A stretch of DNA of 64,000 bases from Branchiostoma floridae. Its lineage: Eukaryota; Chordata; Leptocardii; Amphioxiformes; Branchiostomatidae. The stretch's first letter is position 1; each line of letters opens with the position of its first letter. Both the position numbers and the translations under genes were made by a program. Under the pieces are notes generated by a model. The model was not told the DNA's origin, searched no databases, and worked only from the letters and a program-made list of their open reading frames with translations. The stretch spans positions 1-64,000 of the forward strand of contig NW_023365713.1 in assembly GCF_000003815.2 (NCBI RefSeq), in the 5' to 3' direction. Shown here in pieces: positions 23,301-31,165 of this stretch.

Positions 23301-26300
23301 TTGTGAGAATGGAGCAACCTGCCTTTCTGGAAGTGGAAACTACACTTGCGAATGTGCACGCGGATTCAAGGGCGACAACTGTGAATTCGGTAAGGCATTT
23401 AACATGTTTCTATATTTACGCATTCTGACTATGCTAAATAAATAACCACAATATAATATGTTGATTATGACTTACGCTCTGTTTAAATCTCAGCATACTG
23501 ATATCCGGAGTCTGTTTGTTATTGTTATTTGGTATACCAGCTACTCTCTTCGCAACCAGGGGCTGAATTACCAGGAGCTTACAATAGCGGGGCTAAATCA
23601 CAAGCGAAGTGTTTAGAGCGGCTGGCAATTCAATGCTAACTCAAGTGATCTCAATAAGAATGCCGCAAGGTTCTTCATTGGCTGCCATTCGGCGCCACTC
23701 AGATGACCCCAATACGAATTTCAAAGTAATTGCCGTAGATGCGGCCATAGAACTGTAGGTTTGAAGTAAGCGTCACTGTAACACAAAAGTAATAAGAACA
23801 ATACACTTAAATGTTCTTGCACTTTGATAATAATGGCATATTTTCTACGAATCTATCCAGCTCCATGCAGTGAGGACTATGAACCACCTGAGCACGGGTC
23901 GGCCACGTGTGCTGATGTTTCAACCGGCGGGAAATTCTGCACGGTCACCTGTGAGGCCCAACACGACTTCGCCTGCCGACCTGCGGACGGTTACAGCTGT
24001 GACGAGGCGGGCAACTGGCACGAGGTCGGACGATCAGGCTGCGCCGGTAGACTGAGCGAAGATGCTCCGTGGCCAGATTGTTCTCGTGAGTGATTTTTTT
24101 TACCGCAAATGCCCCATAAAAACCTTTGTTAGTCTATTGCTAAGTATTATTTAACAACTTTAACTTGATTTTACAGTAAAAGCCGCTTAATTGCACGTCC
24201 TATTTGCCAGTGAATTTCGTGCCATTATCCGGCTGTTGCAATACTGCGAAGTTATCTAACTGGACCGCACCGGTTTGGGGTTTGTATATTTAGTGCAGTT
24301 AACAGAAGTGTGCGTTAATCTGTTGTGCAATAAACTGGCTTCTACTGTATCTGACAAAAAAAGCCTTTTAACACTATTTTACGAAGAACAGTAAATTCTT
24401 AGAATATGAGAGAATACATGTATGAAAAATGTTTTGTGTCATACAAACCGTAGGAAAACAAGAACGTCGTGGTAAAACACGATCTTTGCAAAACTTCCAC
24501 GTTCAATTTTGATTTTTCTAATATCAATCAACTGGTATTGCCAGTCTTTCACTGAATTGCCGTATTTTTAATATACATATTTTTTTCAAAGTAAATTTTT
24601 CAAAGACAAAATCCCATATTGCCTATGAATTCTAATGTCTGCACTTACAGCTTTTGTCGATGCATATTCATGCGCCAGTCATACTACTGTTCTTCAGGGA
24701 CATATCGTCAGGGGTTTCCTCGAATGAAAAGCGAAGTAGATTTCTACTACGACGGAGACTGTCAGAGCAATATTGCAAACATCATCCAGATGTTCGACCG
24801 CCTTTTCAACACCCTCGGCGGAGCAGCAACGTCGGGATCAGGAAGGTGCAACATCGAAAACATCAACGTCGCCTGTGGGGAGTCTGTTCGCTCATCAACA
24901 GCAGCCAAGAACGCCCGATCTGGCCGTGGCTTCGTTGTGGAGTTTGATGTCGTCGCTGTTAGCACATTGCCACCTGACCAGATCACTGAAGCCGATCAGT
25001 CTGACCTCATGTTCCTACTTGGAGACACTACCTACGAAATTGAAGACAAGATCAACTTTGGAGAATTCAGGTATTTTTTTTTGTATTCTACGTGGTAGCC
25101 TTTACATCGCTAATATTTGGACCATTTGTGGTAAGTTTCCTTTATATCCCAGCAAATTGATATCTTTGCAGTCTGTTCTTAACCAATTATGGCAACGTAT
25201 TTTTCAGCATGACCATTGACGGCCAGAGGGCAGAAGGGGCATCTTTTGCGATGACTTCGCCTCCAGTATACGAAGCGGACTGTCAAGATGGACAAATGAC
25301 TGTGATTGAGAACTTGTCAGCTTACTGCCGTTAGTATACTTTCTGGTTACCCAGTTTTTGCCATAACTTTGCTTTCACCACTGCCAACTACAAGAACGAG
25401 GCTCATATTTCATCAACTTATTGTTCTTCTTTTTGGTCAATCGAAGTGGACTGCCCAAGAGGAACTTACATGCCGGCTGACAACACCTCCTGTGTGAAGT
25501 GTGACTACCAGGAGTACCAGGACAAGGAGGGACAGTCTACCTGCAAGTCTTGTCCTGCTGGGACAAACGCCGTCTTCAGAGGGGCAAAGGACATCATGGA
25601 CTGCACGGCCCGTATGTAGCCAATCCGTATATTCTAGTGCACAAGTACACAATATACCTCAAAGACATTGAAAAATTAAACAATTATTGATTAAACCAAT
25701 TGAATCACTTTGTCTTCTCGGTAGAGATGGCCAATACTTTAACATGCCTTAAAATTTTATTGTACATTTCTCCCATCCAGAATGTATTGGAGGCGAAGCA
25801 CCTTGCACAGACTGTCATCTGGTTAGTGGAAGTTTCCGCTGCAAGGTAAGTGTTACCTATTGCATTGTGCTTAACCAGATTGTATAATATATATTATGCC
25901 TGCTTGCAACATCACATAGGCTCCACTAGACATATCTCATGCATACTAGTTGATAATAAGAAACGCAATCAGATTTGAAATACTAAGGACATCAAGAACA
26001 CCAGTTTATCATTAACTGCATGCATATTTTGCATAAATCTGCAATACCCAATTTGACCTGATAATACAAGATACATTAGATAAAACTTTATACTCTTTGT
26101 GTATTATCTACATTCCTCCAGTGTGCCGCTGGCTGGGCAGGCTCCAGTGATGGACTGGTCTGTGGACGTGATGATGACATGGACGGCTTTTCTGATGTCT
26201 CCATCTCGTGTGGGAATGAGACCTGTATCATTGTAAGTTACCTGTAATGGAAGCATATGCACGCCAGAAATATGTGGATTATATATTCAGACCAATAAAT

Positions 26301-27917
26301 GAGACGAAAAGGCTATATACCTCTTGTGTTTAGATAAGATATTACATAAGGCCGTTTGGTCTTCAATTGATTGGACTTACAACTGAACAAAAAAATTCTA
26401 GCACATCCGTGTTTGAAGGGTTGGCATAATGACGGTTCAGTCTACTCTTCAAGAAGATGTTAGGCTCCCCACGCAGTTTTTTTGCCGTTTTTTTTGTCAA
26501 GAGACATCAACAAAATGGTGCAAAATAAAAAGCCCGATGAAAACGCCTAACAAGCCAAAGCCAAGCCTGCTTGGAGAGTAGTTCCAGTCCATGTCGCCCT
26601 GGGTAACACTTTCAACCAGAAGTTTCAGCCAGTTTGTTTAGTATGTTGTTGCAATGCTGTTTCCAGGACAACTGCCCTGGTGTCCCCAACCCTGACCAAC
26701 CAGACATGGATGGTGATGGGAAAGGAGATGCTTGTGACGAGGACATCGACGGTGATGGAGTCCTGAACGACCAGGTAACAGCCATTTTAACAAGCATGCT
26801 CAATACAACGTCATAATTGACCACTTCTTGGAATTGAAGTAATTTGGTTAAGAGCCTTGCAGACTGTATGTGGGAAATCATCGAGAGAGTTCTATTCTTT
26901 TTACAATGACTGGTATTTTCATTTGGGACTGCATTTTGTCCTTTTTATTATACAATGTTTGGCGAAGCAGTTCGATCTCCGTAAAAGTAGCCATTACTTC
27001 TTGTATGAACCTTGTATGGAAATTGCGGTGTTCACATTCTAACATATTTCTGTTCTTTCAGGACAACTGCCCTCTGATCCCCAACCCAGACCAGATCGAC
27101 TCGGACGGTGATGGAGTTGGCAGCATGTGTGACAACTGTGTCTCCACACCCAACCCTGACCAGGCCAACAGTGACGACACCGAGGCTGGGGATGCGTGTG
27201 AGAGAGCATTGGAAGATGTCATCGGTACGTTGACGAAAACTTGTGGGGTTGGGTCGACGTTGGGACGACGAAACACATTTCTTTTCAACCTGTCCCTTCT
27301 ACGATCAAGAAAGCATAGAGCTATCTAAAGAGGCCAAAAAATTCCAGACCAATCTTTCCACACTTACAGACAGAAAAAAAACCCTACTCTTAACAGAAAA
27401 AAACACACATTGAAAAGGTGGGATTCGTCTTCTTCTGTCTCAGAAAAAGAAAAACCTAATACGACACAATTAAGCGTTAGACTTTAGACTAGAGTAGTTG
27501 CTTACTATACTGTTTACCATTGTCATTTTTGTCACTTGCAATTAGCTCTCGAGCAAGAACTTGCCATAAACTTATCATTGATAAAACATCTATTTCTATT
27601 TATTTTACTTTGTGCTTTAGTAAAAGATACGGGAAGAGGAAGAAATTAAGAAAAGAAAGAAAGGAGATACAGAAAGACTCAATAGACTTAAATAAAGATA
27701 TAAGGTTAATTGTAAACTACTGATTATTAACTTTGCTACAGCTAACCTCTGCGAGAATCTACCCGATGGGACCTTCCACGCCCACCCGTACGACTGCTCC
27801 ATGTACGTGCAGTGCCACCAGGCGGGACATGATGCTGTGTTCACCTGCCCTCCCGATACTCGCTGGAGTCAGGAAGAGCTCACCTGTGCTAGTTGGGACC
27901 AGGTCACTTGTGACTAG
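14285..27917 (+). CDS. Gene B: secreted PLAT-like/sushi/EGF/TSP3/CBM14 protein
   Basis: 19 coding exons joining into 878 codons including the stop, with every splice phase consistent. Order with approximate residues: signal peptide 1-32, PLAT/LH2-like 33-152, sushi 153-211, EGF 212-248, cbEGF 249-294, cbEGF 295-337, EGF 338-375, sushi-like 376-450, unrecognised domain 451-615, GCC2/GCC3 616-670, thrombospondin-type EGF and type 3 repeats 671-819, CBM14 820-877. No transmembrane helix or GPI signal is visible, so the product should be secreted. TSP3 repeats bind many Ca ions; CBM14 binds chitin; PLAT and sushi modules bind lipids or proteins. Working together, these suggest an extracellular chitin/glycan-binding scaffold. 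Gene C is its paralogue. Function is inferred; the gene model is well supported by matching phases and by comparison with C. Confidence 0.88.
14519..14570 (+). CDS. Gene B exon 3: signal-peptide core
   Basis: 52-bp exon, phase 0 in and 1 out: [19 protein letters not shown] hydrophobic core followed by small residues fits signal-peptidase cleavage near TTG-G. Same length and layout as exon 3 of C and D. Confidence 0.85.
14571..16078 (+). other. Gene B intron 3
   Basis: AT-rich. I see no exon or strong repeat. Confidence 0.4.
16079..16241 (+). CDS. Gene B exon 4: PLAT/LH2-like domain, part 1
   Basis: 163 bp, phase 1 in and 2 out. Reads [32 protein letters not shown], then C-x-F-x-C and a third cysteine. 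It aligns with exon 4 of C and D (TTVKIRTSG..., [13 protein letters not shown]...). The V-x-I-x-T-G start and L-x-L strand are PLAT-like, though cysteines replace part of the usual core. B lacks the SGTGA segment of C/D, so it is the diverged copy. Confidence 0.85.
17005..17110 (+). CDS. Gene B exon 5: PLAT-like domain, part 2
   Basis: 106 bp, phase 2 in and 0 out: [19 protein letters not shown], then WHSDWRVDW. It matches C exon 5 ([19 protein letters not shown]). The layout fits the PLAT elements DxF, LGxLxxVxI and W-x-x-D/V-V. Confidence 0.85.
17429..17519 (+). CDS. Gene B exon 6: PLAT-like domain, part 3
   Basis: 91 bp, phase 0 in and 1 out: [19 protein letters not shown], ending HEINFVS. 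It closes the beta-sandwich as in C exon 6. B is more diverged than C here, with GRPLYPGQ in place of LFINVGSS. Confidence 0.8.
17520..18219 (+). other. Gene B intron 6, left part
   Basis: No exon or clear repeat recognised. Confidence 0.4.
18220..18562. mobile_element. Nested foldback element
   Basis: Several inverted pairs: GCAGTGAGATAC (about 18256) with GTATCTCACTGC (about 18314); CTCACTGCA...GGCACTGGTGC with GCACCGGTGCC...TGCAGTGA (about 18476-18500); GAAATTCGTTCTTTATCTCT (about 18433) with AGAGATAAAGAACGAATTT (about 18539). There is no coding capacity; it resembles a non-autonomous foldback transposon or stacked insertions. Confidence 0.6.
18693..20150 (+). mobile_element. Repeat element, left copy of an inverted pair
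   Basis: Begins CTAGAAAGGCCGACATTTGC with a 60-bp terminal stretch and ends near a GAAAGAAAGAAAG run plus CATACCTATGGTATG. The interior repeats short units of the type AAAATGGACTCTTCCAG at about 130-bp steps. The same ends occur inverted at 22270-23245, and single ends occur at 43645-43700, 45310-45370 and 45545-45610. Probable non-autonomous DNA element; no transposase seen. Confidence 0.6.
20359..20535 (+). CDS. Gene B exon 7: sushi (CCP) domain
   Basis: 59 codons, phase 1-1: [41 protein letters not shown]. It has four cysteines, an aromatic-rich GYYSGG turn and C-x-PGY, as in sushi modules. Very close to C exon 7. It ends two codons earlier (TCG versus TCSG). Confidence 0.85.
20964..21074 (+). 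CDS. Gene B exon 8: EGF module (absent as an intact exon in C)
   Basis: 37 codons, phase 1-1: [30 protein letters not shown] complete six-cysteine EGF. Gene C has no intact counterpart between its sushi and first cbEGF exons, only a possible remnant near 42540. Confidence 0.88.
21365..21502 (+). CDS. Gene B exon 9: calcium-binding EGF
   Basis: 46 codons, phase 1-1: [42 protein letters not shown] and the aromatic in GSYRC are Ca-binding features. Twin of C exon 9 ([10 protein letters not shown]). Confidence 0.9.
21503..22030 (+). other. Gene B intron 9 with GGACCTG repeat
   Basis: 21640-21735 is rich in GGACCTG/TCCGGACC and matches 57840-57930 in gene D intron 1. No exon seen. Confidence 0.55.
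22031..22159 (+). CDS. Gene B exon 10: calcium-binding EGF
   Basis: 43 codons, phase 1-1: [40 protein letters not shown]. Matches C exon 10 closely. Confidence 0.9.
22270..23245 (-). mobile_element. Repeat element, right copy of an inverted pair, with 162-bp array
   Basis: Reverse-oriented relative of 18693-20150: CATACCATAGGTATG and the CTTT-run at the left, CATGAGGGAGATGGCTG to GGCCTTTCTAG at the right. The interior 22515-23110 is a tandem array; CTCCTGTAGCCTCG-type markers fall at about 22517, 22679, 22841 and 23003, i.e. a 162-bp period. Confidence 0.65.
23276..23389 (+). CDS. Gene B exon 11: EGF module
   Basis: 38 codons, phase 1-1: [32 protein letters not shown]. Six cysteines; matches C exon 11. 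Confidence 0.9.
23861..24085 (+). CDS. Gene B exon 12: cysteine-rich sushi-like module
   Basis: 75 codons, phase 1-1: [48 protein letters not shown], then C and WPDCSR. The P-x-HG...C...C...Y-C...G-W...C framework is sushi-like, but it has two extra cysteine positions. Same length in C. Confidence 0.85.
24086..24697 (+). other. Gene B intron 12
   Basis: AT-rich, with no exon or clear repeat. Confidence 0.4.
24698..25070 (+). CDS. Gene B exon 13: unrecognised domain, part 1
   Basis: 373 bp, phase 1 in and 2 out, the longest exon of the gene. It contains [53 protein letters not shown] and a helical tail [15 protein letters not shown]. This looks like an alpha/beta domain with a conserved DFYYDGDC strand. 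I do not know a named family. It is three residues longer than in C and has one additional Cys (SGRCNIEN versus SGNIEN). Confidence 0.85.
25208..25329 (+). CDS. Gene B exon 14: unrecognised domain, part 2
   Basis: 122 bp, phase 2 in and 1 out: [20 protein letters not shown], then [17 protein letters not shown]. It completes the domain begun in the previous exon, with a closing C-x-x-G...C pair. Nearly the same in C. Confidence 0.85.
25447..25611 (+). CDS. Gene B exon 15: GCC2/GCC3 (ephrin-receptor-like) module
   Basis: 55 codons, phase 1-1: [40 protein letters not shown]. The CPxGTY, C-x-x-C, YQ-x-x-EGQ-x-x-C-x-x-CP pattern is the GCC2/GCC3 signature, also seen in SVEP1/polydom and SCUBE-type proteins. 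Confidence 0.9.
25781..25845 (+). CDS. Gene B exon 16: thrombospondin-type EGF, part 1
   Basis: 65 bp, phase 1 in and 0 out: [20 protein letters not shown]. First half of a small EGF-like module whose second half is in the next exon. Exons 16-18 switch from phase 1 to phase 0, marking a segment of different origin from the EGF array. Confidence 0.8.
26122..26232 (+). CDS. Gene B exon 17: EGF end and start of type 3 wire
   Basis: 37 codons, phase 0-0: [33 protein letters not shown]-x-D-x-D-x-DG followed by SC...C, then DNCP in the next exon, is the way thrombospondins pass from the last EGF into the type 3 repeats. Confidence 0.85.
26667..26774 (+). CDS. Gene B exon 18: thrombospondin type 3 repeats
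   Basis: 36 codons, phase 0-0: [35 protein letters not shown]. Acidic DxDxDGxGD loops typical of Ca-binding type 3 repeats. Confidence 0.92.
27062..27224 (+). CDS. Gene B exon 19: thrombospondin type 3 repeats
   Basis: 163 bp, phase 0 in and 1 out: [44 protein letters not shown]. Nearly the same in C at the nucleotide level (27080-27190 versus 51850-51960), which points to strong constraint or gene conversion. Confidence 0.92.
27742..27917 (+). CDS. Gene B exon 20: CBM14 (peritrophin-A) chitin-binding domain and stop
   Basis: Begins at phase 1: [50 protein letters not shown]. Six cysteines with the peritrophin spacing and aromatic residues before the third and fourth Cys. In this family it binds chitin. 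It is the last module, so the protein ends in it. Confidence 0.92.
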
Positions 27918-28342
27918 CAACGGTATGCACGACAAAATGTGGCAAAGAGATAAAACTTGGGGGTAGTATTGTTTGAAAATACGATGTTTAGGTTCGTTTA
28001 CCTTAAACACTTAGGAAACCACAGGCTGGGCTTTAGCCTTGAAGTTCGTAGGTTAACTGCGCTCCCTCGGTAGCGTCCATGGCTAAAGGGCAGTAAGTGA
28101 CACCCAATCAAGTATTCATTATAAATTATTTTTTTTAATTTTCTTTCTAGATATAAAATTTTAACTTGCGGCATTCTAAAATCCAGTATTATTATGTAAC
28201 ATTACTAGTATGGTATCGTGATGACACTAGGTCATTTCAAAAATACTATCCCATTTTTTAAGACTTTTCTATGTATTCACTCTCTGCCTGTTATGACTAT
28301 TTTTCTCTGCTTAATAATGTATGCTGTTCCGATTTGTTACAG

Positions 28343-28515
28343 ACACAACAAACCACCTGGGCAAACACAGTCAAGAAAGTTGCTCATTTGCAACTAAACT
28401 CACCTTACAGCAATAGTCAAAGACGCAACGCTACGAAGGCAACCACAAGAAACTGCAACTGCTTGCTTGCTTATTTTTCCTTTAAATGCCAATAAAGAGC
28501 TTAAGGTCAAAGTCA
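28343..28515 (+). other. Gene B last exon (3'UTR)
   Basis: The stop codon is followed by CAACG and a GTATGC donor; the acceptor is TTGTTACAG at 28334-28342. The sequence then resembles the 3'UTR exon of C (CAAAGACGCAACGCTACGAA shared). An intron five bases after the stop is therefore ancestral to both genes. The 3' end is approximate. Confidence 0.7.
28491..28496 (+). terminator. Polyadenylation signal, gene B
   Basis: AATAAA, 22 bases before a GTCAAAGTCACAAAT stretch; the same position in C carries AATAAA too. Confidence 0.7.
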
Positions 28516-28519
28516 CAAA

Positions 28520-30840
28520 TCTTCCGAGTTGTGTCATGATTGTTTCATCAACGATTGATTTATTCGGGATTGTTTTAAAGCACGAATAAATCTTACAAGT
28601 AGCATTTTAAGCAGCAAAAAAAAAGTAATGGTGGTAGGGTGAAAATCGCCATTGGTACATTCAGTAAAAAGTATGGTGCGTTTGCTCTTCTTGGAGCAAA
28701 AAAAATATCCATTCAATACATCTGAAAATATCATGTTTACATAGCTAAGCAATTGATTGTATACTAGGATGGCAGGGGCCGAATGCTTGACATACAGGGT
28801 ATAGTCGCATATTGTACAAAGCATTTGTAACCTTCTGTATTACAAACATCTGGATCCTGTTATATCACTATAAGTAAAACTGTAGGACTGTAAATATCAG
28901 GTTACCAAAAAAATTACATTTATTGAATACAGTGATGACAAGGACTGCATATGTGCTACCGTGAATGTAAGTGAATACTATAAAACCATTTCTAATCGTT
29001 TATCAGGATCTATTAACATCTAGATCCCGATAAATCACTAGCCGTTCCACAAATAGATTTAGAAAACCATCTTATATATAGTTTGAATTTTATTGGTTGC
29101 TAGGATGACAAGGCCCCGTAAACCATACCCAGGACGATGTGATACCATTTGTAAAAACATTTGTAACCTAAGCAAACGTATGGGCCTTCTCATATCGTTA
29201 CAAATTCGACAATATCTTGGTAAACGCCAACCCTTAATTGAATTGATCACACTGAAATTTTGTATTATAGGGATAAGCATTTACTGCATGATGACATCCA
29301 GAACGAAGATGCATTTGATTTTCATCTTATGAAAGCATCATTCCGTTTTGCTCTACAGTTAAGGGATTTACCCTGTTTATTTATATCATATTCATATTAT
29401 ATATCAAATCATTGTAGGTGCAATTCGCTATGTTTTAAAGTCTGTAGCAAAATGACAGTATATGTAATAATGATATCAAACTAGAGTTCCACGAAACGCA
29501 ATACCTTCGCCAAACAATCAATGCCACGGAAAAGTGAGAGCGTGGTGGTTTGGCCTTGTTTATGACACTGGGAGTCAGTTGGGATGTATAAAACTATTAC
29601 AAGGGAATTTTCAACCGTGAATATGTGCAGTTCCATGCAGTCGTTTATTTCTGGTAGGTACTTTACATGAATAAGACCTCAAGCAGAAAGAACTTTGCAC
29701 GTGTTTCTGGGATAGAATTCTCCAAATGTGCACTTCCTGATGATAATGAGACTGGGAGAAAGATCAGTGGCCCTTCTCACCCGCAAGCAAATAAACATTG
29801 TGGCAGGCAAAACAATAAACCTGGGGCAAAGCTGTCATCAAGTGCAGCCATCTGCCAAACAGCTGCTAGCCAAACTAATAGAGTTATCCAAAAAAAGGTC
29901 AACATCTGAGGTTAAATTGTTATATTCCTATTCTACATTAATTTCATAAATGAAGCCCTGATTTAAAAACAATACAGTTCAGGATTTTAATCACAACCTA
30001 AGGTATGTTCATACTAAAAATAATACAGATCCACCAAACCCTGCCTGACTTATTATCTTCCAAAGTTTACCACAAAATCACCCACTGCAGTTCAAAACAA
30101 GCCACCAGGGGGCCCAAACTTACATGACTTAATCCCTGCCCAAAGACGTACCCACTAGCCAAAAATCATGAACCTGCCACTTGAGGATGACTTGAACGCC
30201 AACTTCGACGCTCACCTGCAGAACCGCAACTTCTCGCCAGGACGCCCATTATCGAACTTGACCTTCGTTTTCCAATCCCTTAAATAATTACTGAATATGA
30301 TGCAAAACGATCCACAGCGTCAAAAGTTATCTTGTACGCAAATACACACACACAAACACTCATCCCACTGCACTCACGACAGAAAGCGCCAGCTGTACAA
30401 TTTTCGTACAAAACCTTGCTATACGCAACCGCAACTCAAATACCAAATATCGTGAGATTCCATCCACAGCTGCCAAAGTTATTTGAGATTGACCTATATA
30501 CTGGGACACAAAAAAATTCTAACCAAAACATGACCTTCTTGGCAAAGGTAATGAACTCTCACTGCAGTGTCAAGCTCACATGCCAAAGGGTCCACAAATG
30601 ACGTTACTCTTCGTCTTCCCAACCCCTACCCACATACGAAATGCCATGGTAGTCTATCAAGGTTCTAAAGTTATGCTTACTCCAAATATCCTTAAACACA
30701 CACACACACACACACACAGACAGACACACAGACAAACACACCAAAAACTATACCTCCATTTTTCGTGGAGTTAATAATATGGAGTCTTGTTTCAATAACA
30801 ACAATATAGCTGTAAAATCCTTACAAGGTATGATATGACC
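28520..30840. other. Intergenic repeats between B and C
   Basis: 28780-29280 holds fragments of the CATCTGGATCC/ATATCGTTAC repeat also found at 6.2 and 54 kb. 29640-30680 is moderately coding-like but full of stops and not recognised. A (CA)n microsatellite lies at about 30690-30735. Confidence 0.45.
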
Positions 30841-30854
30841 CCTGTGTGCTGTAG

Positions 30855-31165
30855 GCCGTTGGACAGAGATGGTCATAAGTCACCTCACATCGTTGCCGAT
30901 GTGCTGAACAAGAACGCTTGGAACTAAGTTGCTGGAACCTACGACAGTGCCACAGGGCCTAGGGATTGAAGCCCTTTGGAGCAATGGTGTGCGAGTCCGT
31001 GAAAAACGCATAGGAGTCACTGAAGTTGCCAGTCAGTACCCTGTCCGGGTGGCGGTGAGGGAGCGAGACGGTCGGTACTTCTCTGGGCGTATCGCCTGTC
31101 TTCAGCTGTACAACTACGCCATGACTAAAGAACAGATTGTCGCAGTGCGTAATGTGTGTAACGGT
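30855..31165 (+). pseudogene. Decayed LamG/pentraxin-like exon
   Basis: The frame after 30975 reads LWSNGVRVREKR and then YFSGRIACLQLYNYAMTKEQ and IVAVRNVC, followed by a phase-1 GTGAGT donor. The second part is the usual end of LamG-type domains in lancelet secreted proteins. Upstream, AWN, a TAA stop, then VAGTYDSATG continue the domain but in a different frame. A stop plus a frame change within one domain indicate a pseudo-exon. No live partner exons seen nearby. Confidence 0.6.

Noticed and set aside
24762-24986. Minus-strand open frames opposite the domain exons of B and C (also 49539-49769, 26612-26881, 51802-51990)
   Set aside because: Antisense shadows of conserved coding exons; the plus strand gives the recognisable domains and splice sites.
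29667-29949. Two overlapping 70-80 codon frames near 29.7 kb
   Set aside because: No recognisable domain, no splice support and no counterpart at the other loci.
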